From NCBI RefSeq assembly GCF_905171775.1, contig NC_053494.1:159638456-159702455 (forward strand): DNA of 64,000 nt, in the 5' to 3' direction. Under the pieces are notes generated by a model that was not told the origin of the DNA, searched no databases, and saw only the letters and a list, made by a program, of their open reading frames with translations. The position numbers were made by a program, and so were the translations under genes. Position 1 is the stretch's first letter; each line of letters opens with the position of its first letter. This document shows positions 32,555-41,712 of the stretch, piece after piece. Source of the stretch: Rana temporaria. Taxonomy: Eukaryota > Chordata > Amphibia > Anura > Ranidae.

Positions 32555-33150
32555 GGGGGGGGGGGGGGTATCTGATCAAATCTGGGCTGCTTGGTTAGAG
32601 GCTAAAAACCCAAACGCTCTGATACTTTGCTAATGAGCTTGCACTGTATTCGATTAGTAATGTTTACCTATGTATGCCTCCTACAGTTTCTGGTGATGGA
32701 GTAGAAATCCATAATAAACTTGGCTCTACCACTGTATAAGCTTAGGTATGTGTGTCGGAAGTGCTCCAAAAAATCTGATAAAATCTGGACTGCTTAGGTA
32801 GAGGCTAGAGACCCAATGTTCTGATAATTTGCCAACAAGCTTTCACTGCATATTATTACTAAGGTTTACCCATGTATGCCGACATTGTGGGCTGGAGTCT
32901 AGGTTCATATATGTGCCTTTGATCTATTGTATTGGATGTTAGGTTTATTGGTTTCTAAACTCCTAAGTTTGGTATAGCGTAATCTCCCTCCTCCCTCTAC
33001 TGTGACCGTTGTAAGCTCTACCATTATGTACTGTGGAATGACCGGTTATCAATGCATATGTGCATGCATATTATGTTGTATACCAGCAAATTATGTTCCG
33101 TGACTGTTCACTGACATTGTTTTCTGTTTGTCTACTAAAAATGAAGTTAA
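32555..33150 (+). repeat. Probable LINE 3' tail with a diverged 115-bp duplication
   Basis: The stretch CTGATCAAATCTGGGCTGCT to CCTATGTATGCC (32572-32690) recurs about 200 bp later as CTGATAAAATCTGGACTGCT to CCCATGTATGCC (32772-32885). A G run starts it and an A run ends it (33150-33158) right at the DIRS insertion. This fits a tail with tandem subrepeats. No frame remains. Confidence 0.45.
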
Positions 33151-33158
33151 AAAAAAAA

Positions 33159-33343
33159 GGGATTTTTAATACAGCTTACCTGTAAAATCCTTTTCTTGGA
33201 GTACATCACGGGACACAGAGCAGCATATTCATTACTATGTGGGTTATATGGAGTACCTTCAGGTGTTGACACTGGCAATCTCAAACAGGAAATGCCCCTC
33301 CCTATATAACCCCCTCCCATAGGAGGAGTACCTCAGTTTTGTA
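33159..33343 (-). repeat. DIRS 3' inverted terminal repeat with longer outer tail
   Basis: The 3' end of the element. It consists of the shared 140-bp repeat (33201-33340) plus about 40 outer bases (33159-33200) absent from the 5' end. The outer bases include AATACAGCTTACCTGTAAAA and are found again, inverted, in the internal complementary region. The AT-rich flank at 33150-33158 is an A tract, possibly the tail of an older element into which the DIRS inserted. Confidence 0.88.
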
Positions 33344-33390
33344 GCAAGCAGTATGCCTCCCAAAATGGTCCCCAAAAAGAGGGGTGGGAG

Positions 33391-33507
33391 CTCTGTGTCC
33401 CGTGATGTACTCCAAGAAAAGGATTTTACAGGTAAGCTGTATTAAAAATCCCTTTTTCTTTATCGTACATCACGGGACACAGAGCAGCATATTCATTACT
33501 ATGTGGG
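33391..33507. repeat. DIRS internal complementary region
   Basis: 117 bp between the recombinase stop and the 3' repeat. Its low-coordinate half (33391-33453) is the inverse of the outermost 3' end, and its high-coordinate half (33456-33507) is the inverse of the outermost 5' end. The two halves meet at 33453-33456. In the DIRS model this region templates joining of the two ends into a circle, so its presence shows that the copy retains the layout required for replication. Confidence 0.88.
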
Positions 33508-33673
33508 ATGTCCCAAAGCAATGCTCACAATGAGGGGAGGGAGAACATCTCCAAGACAAAAGGATTTAATTTAGAGAAATACTCAAATCATAATAAATCC
33601 AACTTAGTTGAGAAAAATAATCTTAAATTTTAAATTTAACTCAAAAAAGAGGAGCCCCCGGAATCCGAGGGTC

Positions 33674-36274
33674 TCAAACTGCAGCCTGCAGCACTGCCTG
33701 CCCAAAGGCTGTATCAGTATTCCTTCTTACGTCCAACTGGTAGAATTTTGTAAACGTGTGGACAGAAGACCAGGTTGCCGCCTTGCAAACTTGAGCCATA
33801 GAGATCTGGTGATGCGCTGCCCAGGAGGCGCCCATGGCCCTAGTAGAATGAGCCTTTAATGATACTGGAGGAGGCAACCCTTTCAAGCCGTAGGCCTGAG
33901 TGATTAATTGCTTAATCCACCTAGAAATGGTGGACTTTGCAGCTGCCTGCCCCTTCTTGGGCCCATCCGGTAATATGAACAGCACATCTGTTTTCCGGAT
34001 CTTCTTTGTAGCTTTAAGATAGGCCTTCATGGCCCTGACGATATCCAAGGTATGCAGCAACCCTTCCTTTCTGGAAGTAGGTTTAGGGAAGAAGGATGGT
34101 AATACCAAATCCTGGTTCAAATGAAAACTGGATATAACCTTCGGTAGGAAGGAAGGATGAGGGCGGAGAACGACCCTGTCCTTGTGAAAAATAAGATATG
34201 GTTCCTTACAGGATAAGGCCGCCAGTTCCGATACTCTTCTTGCGGAAACTATGGCGACCAAAAATACTAACTTCCTTGTCAGTAAAACCAAAGGAATTTC
34301 AGCCAACGGCTCAAACGGTTGTTTCTGTAAACTTGACAGAACAAGGTTTAAATCCCACGGGCAAAGCGGGGATTTAACTGGAGGTTTAATACGTAAGACC
34401 CCTTGAAGGAAGGTCTTAACCAGCGAGTGGGTGGCCAGCGGCCGCTGAAACCACACTGACAGAGCAGAAATCTGTCCTTTGATTGTGCTTAATGCCAATC
34501 CTTTATCCACTCCTAGCTGGAGAAAACTTAAAACTCTATCAATGGTGAATTTGCGAGAAAGCCATCGCTTGGACTCACACCAGCCTACATAGGCCTTCCA
34601 GACCCTGTAATAAATCACCCTAGAGACCGGTTTCCTGGCTCTGATTAGGGTAGAGATTACTTTCTGAGACAGACCTCTACCCCTGAGAATCAGGGATTCA
34701 GCTTCCAGGCCGTCAAATTTAGATGCCGTAAGGCAGGGTGGAGGATCGGACCTTGCGATAGCAGGTCTGGCCGTAGAGGAAGAGTCCAAGGGTCTCCCAC
34801 TACCATCCTTAAGATTAGTGAGTACCATGCCCTTCTGGGCCATGCTGGAGCTACCAGGATGACTGGTATGTGCTCCACCCGGATCCTGCGCAGCAGGCGG
34901 GGTAGTAACTGGAGCGGGGGAAACGCATAAAGAAGTTTGAACTGATGCCAAGGGCAAACCAGAGCATCGGTTCCGCAGGCCATCGGATCCCTTGAGCGGG
35001 ACATGAACCTGTCTAGCTTCTTGTTGAGTCTCGATGCCATGATATCCACGTCCGGCACTCCCCATTTTTGGCAGAGTGCTTGAAAGGTTTGTGGATGCAG
35101 AGACCATTCCCCCGGCAATAGAGTCTGGCGGCTTAAGAAGTCCGCCTGAAAGTTGTCCACTCCGGGAATGAATATTGCCGATATGCAGGGCACATGAGCC
35201 TCTGCCCCTAGGAGAATCAAGCTCACTTCTCTCTGAGCGGCCTGACTCCTGGTTCCCCCTTGGTGATTTATGTATGCCACTGCCGTGGCATTGTCTGATT
35301 GAACTCTCACCGGGAACCCCTGCAATTTCGACGTCCAAGCCCTGAGGGCTAGTCGAACCGCTCTGAGCTCCAAGATGTTGATGGGTAAAAGCTTCTCTGG
35401 CCTTGCCCAAATACCTTGGCGAGTGGAACCATCCACAATCGCTCCCCAGCCCGTCAGGCTGGGGTCTGTGGTCACTATCTTCCAAGCCACTGGGTTGAAA
35501 GACTTTCCCTTCAGTAGATTCTGAGGGTCTAACCACCAACACAGACTTTGCCGGACTCTTGATGAGAGTGGCAACGGGATATCCAAGGCCTGTGGCCTTC
35601 TGCTCCATGCTGACAGGATGGCTGCCTGCAGGATGCGAGTGTGGCTCTGGGCGTATGGCACCGCCTCGAATGTAGCCCCCATCTTGCCTAGTAGTCTCAT
35701 ACATAGGCGAATAGTCGGTTCCTTCTTGCTTAGAACCAGTAGGATTAATTCCTTGATGGCTTTGACCTTCCTCAGAGGTAGGAACACCCTTTGTTGTTCT
35801 GTGTCTAATCTCATGCCGAGATATTCCAACTGCCTTGTGGGCTGGAATGCTGACTTTTCTCGATTTAGGACCCAGCCGAACCTCTCGAGGTATTGGACCG
35901 TGAGGGCCACTGCTCGCTCCAAGCCGGGAGACGAGTGGTCTATGACTAGGAGGTCGTCCAGGTATGCTAGGATCGTGACCCCTTGGATCCTTAGCTTGGC
36001 TAGGATTGGAGCTAGAACCTTCGTGAACACCCGGGGGGCCGTAGCCTCCATTAGGTTGGAGTAGAAACCCAGCCCCTGTTCCAGGACTGGTACTTCTACT
36101 ATTACTCCCTGGGAAAGTAGATGATCTAGAGCCGATCTTAACGCGGCTCCTTTCTCCAGATCGTTTGGAATCCTCGACTCCTGGAAATGAGGAGGAGGAA
36201 ACCTTAGGAACTCTAGCTTTTAGCCTGTGGCCACGGAAGACCGTACCCACTCGTCGGGAATGCTGGCTTCCCAA
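33674..36274 (-). CDS. DIRS tyrosine recombinase ORF (domain at C-terminal 339 residues)
   Basis: Open frame of 866 codons. Only residues about 528-866 resemble a protein: an N-terminal SAM-like core-binding region (LSQKVISTLIRARK..., CPWDLNLVLSSLQ) and a catalytic domain with R680 in ARRVSEL, H809 and R812 in AHSTRAMG, W835 in AATWSSVHTF and the nucleophile Y845 in KFYQLD. These are the R-H-R-H/W-Y residues of tyrosine recombinases, so the integrase looks intact. Residues 1-527 overlap the RT/RNase H gene in another frame and are rich in Ser, Pro, Gly and His; the recombinase domain begins just where the RT/RNase H frame ends at 34690. Translation may rely on reinitiation or frameshifting near there, so the true start is uncertain. 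Confidence 0.85.
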   Translation of the reverse strand: MGSQHSRRVGTVFRGHRLKARVPKVSSSSFPGVEDSKRSGERSRVKIGSRSSTFPGSNSRSTSPGTGAGFLLQPNGGYGPPGVHEGSSSNPSQAKDPRGHDPSIPGRPPSHRPLVSRLGASSGPHGPIPREVRLGPKSRKVSIPAHKAVGISRHEIRHRTTKGVPTSEEGQSHQGINPTGSKQEGTDYSPMYETTRQDGGYIRGGAIRPEPHSHPAGSHPVSMEQKATGLGYPVATLIKSPAKSVLVVRPSESTEGKVFQPSGLEDSDHRPQPDGLGSDCGWFHSPRYLGKAREAFTHQHLGAQSGSTSPQGLDVEIAGVPGESSIRQCHGSGIHKSPRGNQESGRSERSELDSPRGRGSCALHIGNIHSRSGQLSGGLLKPPDSIAGGMVSASTNLSSTLPKMGSAGRGYHGIETQQEARQVHVPLKGSDGLRNRCSGLPLASVQTSLCVSPAPVTTPPAAQDPGGAHTSHPGSSSMAQKGMVLTNLKDGSGRPLDSSSTARPAIARSDPPPCLTASKFDGLEAESLILRGRGLSQKVISTLIRARKPVSRVIYYRVWKAYVGWCESKRWLSRKFTIDRVLSFLQLGVDKGLALSTIKGQISALSVWFQRPLATHSLVKTFLQGVLRIKPPVKSPLCPWDLNLVLSSLQKQPFEPLAEIPLVLLTRKLVFLVAIVSARRVSELAALSCKEPYLIFHKDRVVLRPHPSFLPKVISSFHLNQDLVLPSFFPKPTSRKEGLLHTLDIVRAMKAYLKATKKIRKTDVLFILPDGPKKGQAAAKSTISRWIKQLITQAYGLKGLPPPVSLKAHSTRAMGASWAAHHQISMAQVCKAATWSSVHTFTKFYQLDVRRNTDTAFGQAVLQAAV

Positions 36275-36462
36275 ATCTCCGAAAAGAGTCGCAGCCTTCC
36301 CCCCACCTTCGTGGGTGGGGGCGCCCCTTCATGAGGTAGACTTGGGGGCTGGTTTTGCTGGCTTGCGAAACCACTGCCTCTTGCCTCTAACAGCCTGTCC
36401 TTCTGATCTGCTGTTGAAGCCGAAGTTTGCTCTTGCAGGAGGCCGTCGATACTGCTTGGCAT
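34690..36462 (-). pseudogene. DIRS reverse transcriptase/RNase H frame, internally deleted and with a stop
   Basis: The frame shows the typical DIRS RT entry region near 36330-36225 (GGRLRLFSEIW...PDEWV), then an in-frame TAA at 36222-36220, then LEKGAALRSALDHLLSQGVI and GLGFYSNL. It jumps at about 36054 directly to ATAPRVFTKVLAP. The stretch that should lie between (fingers, first palm strand and the first catalytic aspartate) is missing, about 100 residues by family comparison. Downstream parts are intact: the YLDD box near 35955, and RNase H motifs TDPSLTGWGA, NILELRAV and QSDNATAVAYI, followed by a conserved C-terminal region of DIRS pol ending at 34690. The usable open part after the stop runs 36219-34690. 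With motif A gone and a nonsense codon upstream, this RT should be inactive. Confidence 0.85.
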
Positions 36463-37675
36463 TAGAGGGCCCCTGCCCAGGGGAGGACTGTCGTTTAAAC
36501 GCAGGCCCCTGAACCTTCTTCTTAGTTGGCAAGAGTGTACTCTTGCCGCTTGAAATGGTCTGAATGTATTTATCTAGGTCCTCTCCGAAGAGCCGTCCTC
36601 CATGGAAGGGGAACCCTACCAGGAGCTTCTTGCATGGGGGCTCAGCCTCCCAGCTTTTCAACCATAAGAGTCTTCTCATATGGATAAGGGATAACGATAA
36701 ACGTGACGCTTGCTGGATGGAATCCTTGATTGCGTCTACCGTAAAACATATGGCCTTAGGGACATCCGAAAACTCTTCTGCCTGCTCGGCAGGAATAAGT
36801 TCAAGCATTTGCTTAAATTGATCTGATAAAGCTTGAGCGACTCCAATCGCAGCCACGGCTGGCTGTACTACTGCCCCTGCAGAAGTGAAGGAGTTCTTAA
36901 GTAGTGCTTCCAAGCGCTTATCAACTGGATCTTTGAAAACCTGTACGTTCTCTACAGGGCATGTTAACGATTTGTTAACACATGAGATGGCTGCGTCTAC
37001 TGCAGGAGAAGCCCATCTCTTGGAAAACTTTTCTTCCATAGGATATAAGACAGAAAATTTCTTAGGTGGTAAGAACACCTTGTCTGGTTTGTTCCACTCT
37101 TGGAACAAGACTCCCTCCAATAGAGGATGGATCGGAAACACAGCACTGCTTTGAGGCGCCCTCAGTGAGCCCAAAGCTGAAATCGTCGATACCTGGAGAT
37201 CTGGTACAGGCAGGTTGAATGCCTTATGGACCAAGTCCGTCAAGCCTTGAATCCACCAGCTCTCCCTCAGGGAGACTGCCCCAGACTCCTCTGTATCCGG
37301 ATCTTCGATCCCTGAACCTACTTGGTCTTTGTCCAAGAGGTCGTCCAATTCCCCAGAGGAAAGGACCTCCTCTTCCGAGGGTCCGCGCACGGGTGACGGA
37401 GATCTATTCCGCTTACTACCCCGCATAGCTGCGGCTATCATTTCTCCCATGCTTCTCCGCATCTCATTTAAAGAGGTGAGCAACACCTCCTCCGTGACCA
37501 TCTTAGGGTTGGGTTGACTCGCGTCAGCTCCAGCCCCAGATCCCGATGGCCCAAAGGCTCCCTGTGGGGAAAGCAGCGGCATAGCTCTGTCCGAGACCTC
37601 AGACTCTGTGGGGGAATCCCCACCTTTTGTACCCTCTGGCTTGTTCTTTGATGCCATGGTACAATACCGAGGCAC
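36329..37675 (-). CDS. DIRS gag-like protein, 448 aa
   Basis: Single open frame of 448 codons. A second methionine at residue 7 (MASKNK) is an equally good start. The N-terminal 120 residues are acidic, Ser/Pro-rich and look disordered (SPSPVRGPSEEEVLSSGE). A mixed-charge helical region follows at about 140-330. Then comes the block GFPFHGGRLFGEDLDKYI near residue 370, which I recognise from gag-like ORFs of vertebrate DIRS elements. The C-terminal 60 residues are basic, Gln/Arg/Lys-rich and probably bind nucleic acid; no CCHC zinc knuckle is seen. It is the first gene after the 5' repeat, as expected. The frame is intact, so a structural protein could still be made. Confidence 0.85.
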   Translation of the reverse strand: MPRYCTMASKNKPEGTKGGDSPTESEVSDRAMPLLSPQGAFGPSGSGAGADASQPNPKMVTEEVLLTSLNEMRRSMGEMIAAAMRGSKRNRSPSPVRGPSEEEVLSSGELDDLLDKDQVGSGIEDPDTEESGAVSLRESWWIQGLTDLVHKAFNLPVPDLQVSTISALGSLRAPQSSAVFPIHPLLEGVLFQEWNKPDKVFLPPKKFSVLYPMEEKFSKRWASPAVDAAISCVNKSLTCPVENVQVFKDPVDKRLEALLKNSFTSAGAVVQPAVAAIGVAQALSDQFKQMLELIPAEQAEEFSDVPKAICFTVDAIKDSIQQASRLSLSLIHMRRLLWLKSWEAEPPCKKLLVGFPFHGGRLFGEDLDKYIQTISSGKSTLLPTKKKVQGPAFKRQSSPGQGPSNAKQYRRPPARANFGFNSRSEGQAVRGKRQWFRKPAKPAPKSTS

Positions 37676-38847
37676 ACCTGCTACTTATTGGTACCTGGGA
37701 CTTATAAATAGTTAAATGCCCAAACACCTGTTTGGGGAATAAAAAATGTTTCCTCTACCCCAGATGACACTTTTTTTTTTTTTTTTTTTTCAATCTAGGC
37801 AAGAAAAAACATTCTATCCCCCTGAGTAGTATTGCCAAAGAAAAGACTATGAGATGGAAAAGAAAAAACAGCCTATTCCTAGGCTAAACCACAATCTTCT
37901 GAAGACTGTAGTATTCTTTCTGGCCACTGTGTGTCCTCAGCGCCCCGTGCTTCACTCCAGTCCTTCCTCCCTCAAGCCAAAGTATTGAATGAGCTGTGGC
38001 ACTAAGGAAGGGCCGCCCCTTCCTTAAACCACTGACCCGCCCTTCCCCCTCAGCTAAAACGGCGCCAAATGCGCCTATAACACGTGCATGCGCACCGCGC
38101 GCGCGCCCGCCGACGGGGGGGGGGGGTTGGGAGGAAGGGCCTCTCTGTTCCTGCAGCCGCAGGCCTGGAACACACGAGGAGGTCAGCGTTTTTTGCCTGC
38201 CTTGCAGGCATGAGGAAGAGGACTGGATAGAGCATCGCCTGGAGGCTTGCAGGTAAGCATAGCTCTCTGACACAACACATACATTTGTACACAAAAGGCC
38301 CCACTCACAGCTTTTCCAACACTACCAGGGAGGTCACTTTTTATGGGGAATGATAACATATAGAGCCATCCTATCTTCATGATATGTGACTGGTTTGCCA
38401 GATGCAATGCATAACCTTAGGCATGTCCCCTGTGACCTCCCAGAAAAAACTTGCTAAGAGCCAAGTTCCGCAAGTTTTTCCCCTTACTTACCTGCTCCAT
38501 GCCGCAGGACTTTGCCAAGCAAGAGGCCCAATCTTCCCCCATCTCCGTGGGGATGTCTAGACCTTCAGGCCCTGGGAACCTTCTTCTTCCATGAAGGATC
38601 CACTGTCCTGGACCCATACAGCACCCTGGCAAACAGAAAACATTAGGCGCCCAAAGGTTTTCTAAGTTCTGGGCCCAGGGTCCAGCTCTCTTAAAAAGAA
38701 AGCATTATGGGCTATACCCCAAGGGTTTGGGGTCCGGTTACTGACCACTTTAGCGCTCAGGCTTTTTTGGACAGAACCGGTAGCTCACCTAATCCCAAGG
38801 ATGCGGAGGCAAGCTAAACCATGACTAACACCTAAGACACTGGCGTA
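37676..38847 (-). other. DIRS 5' leader, non-coding
   Basis: About 1.17 kb between the 5' terminal repeat and the gag-like start. It holds no long frame with recognisable protein features. It contains a T tract at 37771-37790 and a GC-rich, CpG-dense block at about 38030-38170 with a G run near 38116-38126. DIRS leaders of this length occur in other amphibian copies, but the block could also be an acquired repeat. Confidence 0.6.
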
Positions 38848-38998
38848 AAAACTGAGGTACTCCTCCTATGGGAGGGGGTTATATAGGGAGGGGCATTTCC
38901 TGTTTGAGATTGCCAGTGTCAACACCTGAAGGTACTCCATATAACCCACATAGTAATGAATATGCTGCTCTGTGTCCCGTGATGTACGATAAAGAAAA
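38848..38998 (-). repeat. DIRS 5' inverted terminal repeat
   Basis: About 150 bp. Read on the minus strand it starts TTTCTTTATCGTACATCACG and runs to the CCTCAGTTTT box near 38850. It is the exact inverse of 33201-33340 over about 140 bp as compared by eye; the outermost bases differ between the two ends, as is normal for DIRS. It carries a TATATAACC motif near 38880 that could serve a promoter, though this is only a possibility. Confidence 0.9.
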
Positions 38999-39864
38999 GA
39001 TGAATAAATAATATTGTTAAAAAGGGGGGGGGGGGGGAAAGCCACCAGACTTTCTAACCCTTAACCACGCTACAATTAAAAAAAAAAAAAAAATGGTCTG
39101 TGTCCCTATTAGAGACATTTCTTATTGATTCCGGTTCTGACAAGTCTTGGTTGAAGTTGGCTTTAATCCAATGTATATGTAATTTACTGCATTCACAATC
39201 ACGCATTAAGCGCGTCGGGACCCTTCGGGGTATAACTGCGCTATATTAAGATACCTCTCAAGTCAAATTGCGCTATGCGAGTCAGTAGGACTGTATTTCC
39301 TGAAGAAATAGTTAACACTCTTAAATAGCCGTTAACAGGACTTTCGGAAAATTTTATTTTCATTGACAAGAACAGAAAAAACTCCTACAAGGTAAACCGC
39401 CAGTTGTGTTTCATACAGAGTAACTACTTGGTAGTGGGATTTTTCCAGGCCTTGAGCAGCACATATTACATTTATAAATGGTTTTGTGATATCACTTTCA
39501 TGCATAGAGCACTGAGGCCTTCCTGAATGCATGGTATTCCAAACCACTTGAATGGAGGCTGCCCACTTTATTGTTGACTGAATAAGTAGCAAATAACACA
39601 CTGCCTGTTCCATTGATCGCTTTCATATCTAAACCCAGCAACATCTGCACCCCCTGGACTAATAAGCCTTTATGTGAATTCTATGGGAAGGGGGAGAGAA
39701 CTTGCACAGAAAATGACAGCATGTTCTCGAAGAGAATAGCAAAGATGTGCAACACATTTTAAAAAGCCTCTCTTATAAAGCGCTCAATATTCTCTGGGGT
39801 CAGAATATGTCAATATCCACATTGATAAGCAGACAAAGAGAAGAGGAAAAGAAGGGTGACCTAC
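38999..39864. other. AGPS intron between DIRS and exon
   Basis: A G run (39023-39037) and an A run (39078-39093) follow the DIRS end. 39180-39310 has CGCGTCGGGACCCTTCGGGG, a CpG-rich remnant. The remainder is featureless up to the donor of exon 39865-39934. Confidence 0.5.
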
Positions 39865-39934
39865 CCGAAGGTAAGCAATGACAAATGTCAGCATGTAACC
39901 TCTCTGGCCATTATCTTCGCCTGCTGCTAGGCCG
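39865..39934 (-). CDS. AGPS: AGPS exon (GLAAGEDNGQRGY...AYLR)
   Basis: 70-bp exon whose first base completes a glycine codon left open by the previous exon. It encodes GLAAGEDNGQRGYMLT and then FVIAYLR. The acceptor reads TTACAATTGCAG and the donor GTAGGT. The last codon, CGG, is the arginine that aligns with human Arg515, a substrate-binding residue in this enzyme (position recalled from memory). It ends in phase 0. The exon lies about 870 bp upstream, in gene order, of the 5' end of the DIRS retrotransposon that occupies the following intron on the same strand. Confidence 0.96.
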
Positions 39935-40784
39935 CTGCAATTGTAAAGATGGTCAATGATTAACTGGGTATTTATGCACAATCGTTACATGCTGCTCTAT
40001 AGTAGTTCAATGGAATAAAAACACACAAACACATTTACAAAGCTTAATACAATGACGTCTGGCTGGAAAAAATTTATGCTATTAATACAATGTAACAATT
40101 TAATTACAATTCCAAGTGCAGTGCTTTTAATCGCAATTGTGGATAATTTGTCTTGTTTCTGGCTTAGATAAATTATTCAGACCTGCCAACGTTTTGCACA
40201 ATTATACAGCTAGGAAGAGGAACATAAGTCTGATGCATCTTTTTTACATTAAAGTCTATGTTTCTTGGCAGTAGTGGCATGGCTTCAGGCTAAACCAAAA
40301 TAAAACATATTCTTTTAGAACTTATGCTAAAAACACACATAACCCTTAAATCTGGAATGCTGACTTGCACTGACAGAAGGTTATTCTTTCTATAAACAGA
40401 CTTCTAAAGCGTCAAATGGAGCAAAGAGCAAAGTATGTGGTAACCAACAGCAACAACACTCACTTCTGTTGTCGGATATATTTTGGAATGTACAGTATGT
40501 GCAATTGAATTTTATTCATTCATCATAAAGCTAATTTCCCTTCCTTTGTTCAATTTATTTTAGGGCCCATTTTTAATATTGCGTTGCAGTAATATGCATA
40601 CGTTGTTGTCATGTGGTGCTATTTATACAGAATGGCAGACCAACTCACCTTGTAAACAGAAACAAGCTGCAGCGCTGCTTTCCATGAATGTGCATTGTGG
40701 AGCACTGTCAAAAATGCTACATACACCTTTTGTGGTGTTTTTGATGCATTGGGAATATCATTTACAGGAGCATTCCTGTCAAAT

Positions 40785-41172
40785 CCTACTACTCCTTCTC
40801 CTACCTCATGCTAAGCTAATTCTAACTACCGTGTAAAAGGAAAGAGGTCTATACTTACCTATTCAGAGGGCACTCCAGCCCGGTCACATGATCGACTCCC
40901 AGCGCCGGCTTCAATTTAGAGGAAGAACAGCCGATAATGAATGCCCTGTAGTAAGCCTATGAGTGATGTCATTGTTCAGGCTATGCAGCCGCTATCAGCA
41001 GTCTATCCTCTTTACTGATGCCACCTGCTGAAGGGATCATGTGACTGGACAGAAGAGTCCTCAGGATAGGGAAGTATAAATATCTTTCCTTACAGGGTAG
41101 TTAGAATAGGCTTAGAATGGGGGTGGGATCAGGTTTAAGTATAGTTAGGCTTTGAGTGGAATTCTACTTTAG
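40785..41172. mobile_element. Foldback repeat with TTCTAACTACC arms
   Basis: Left CTAAGCTAATTCTAACTACC mirrors right GGGTAGTTAGAATAGGCTTAG, with AAGGAAAG and CTTTCCTT next inside. Inner GC-rich words CGGTCACATGATCGACTCC and GGGATCATGTGACTGGAC also mirror. Non-coding. Confidence 0.65.
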
Positions 41173-41260
41173 TTTGTTTTAATGCAATGTGCGCTAATGC
41201 ATTAAACCTATTGCAAAGATTTATATGGACCCCAATGGGGAACCATGCTTAAACTTATAC

Positions 41261-41712
41261 TTAAAGTTATTGTAAAGTCTTGTTTTGTTTTCCCTATAAA
41301 AATAACAAACATGTTATACTTGCCTGCTTTGTTGCAGTGGATCCTCCTCTTCTCTGCTCCCGGTCCCTACTTCCTGTTCAGTGCCCCCACAGCAAGCAGC
41401 TTGCTATGAGGGCACCCAACCAGAGTCACAACTTCCTGCATCCATTCAAACACAGAGCCACGACCTGGACCCGCTGCCTCTCTCTCTCCTGATCAGCTAG
41501 CTGACTTTGATTGACAGCAGCGGGAGCCAATAGCGCCGCTGCTGTGTCTCCATCAGGAGGGAGAATTTCAGACAGTTGAGACACTTGTTGACATCGCTGG
41601 ACAGAGAGGGACCTCAGGTAAATGTTAGGGGGGTTGCTGCACACAGAAGGCTTTTTATCTTAATGCATAGAATGCATTAAGATAAAAAACCTTACTTTAC
41701 AATCCCTTTTAA
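41261..41712. mobile_element. GTTGTAAAG-type TTAA element
   Basis: 452 bp from TTAAAGTTATTGTAAAGTC to CTTTACAATCCCTTTTAA. Interior landmarks ACATGTTATACTTGCCTGC, GACAGCAGCGGGAGCCAAT and TTTATCTTAATGCATAGAAT match the copy at 13473-13888. A small palindrome, ATCTTAATGCAT...ATGCATTAAGAT, lies near its right end. Non-coding. Confidence 0.75.

Larger units (their letters stand above)
33159..38998 (-). mobile_element. DIRS-type tyrosine-recombinase retrotransposon, structurally complete
   Basis: About 5.84 kb, read on the minus strand, so its 5' end is at high coordinates. From 5' to 3' it has an inverted terminal repeat (38848-38998), a leader, a gag-like ORF (37675-36329), an RT/RNase H frame (about 36462-34690), a tyrosine recombinase frame (to 33674), an internal complementary region (33507-33391) and the other terminal repeat (33343-33159). 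DIRS elements replicate through a circular intermediate joined at the complementary region and integrate with a tyrosine recombinase, so no target duplication is expected and none is visible. It lies in an AGPS intron in the same orientation as the gene. The two terminal repeats match base for base over about 140 bp, indicating a young insertion. The RT frame is broken (see its entry). Confidence 0.95.

Noticed and set aside
33608..33859. Plus-strand open frame opposite the recombinase C-terminus
   Set aside because: Antisense shadow of a well supported coding region.
35618..36064. Plus-strand open frame of 148 codons inside the DIRS element
   Set aside because: Antisense shadow of the RT/RNase H region with no protein features.
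33159..38998. Endogenous retrovirus or LTR retrotransposon
   Set aside because: The terminal repeats are inverted, not direct. There is no aspartic protease or DDE integrase, and a tyrosine recombinase is present.
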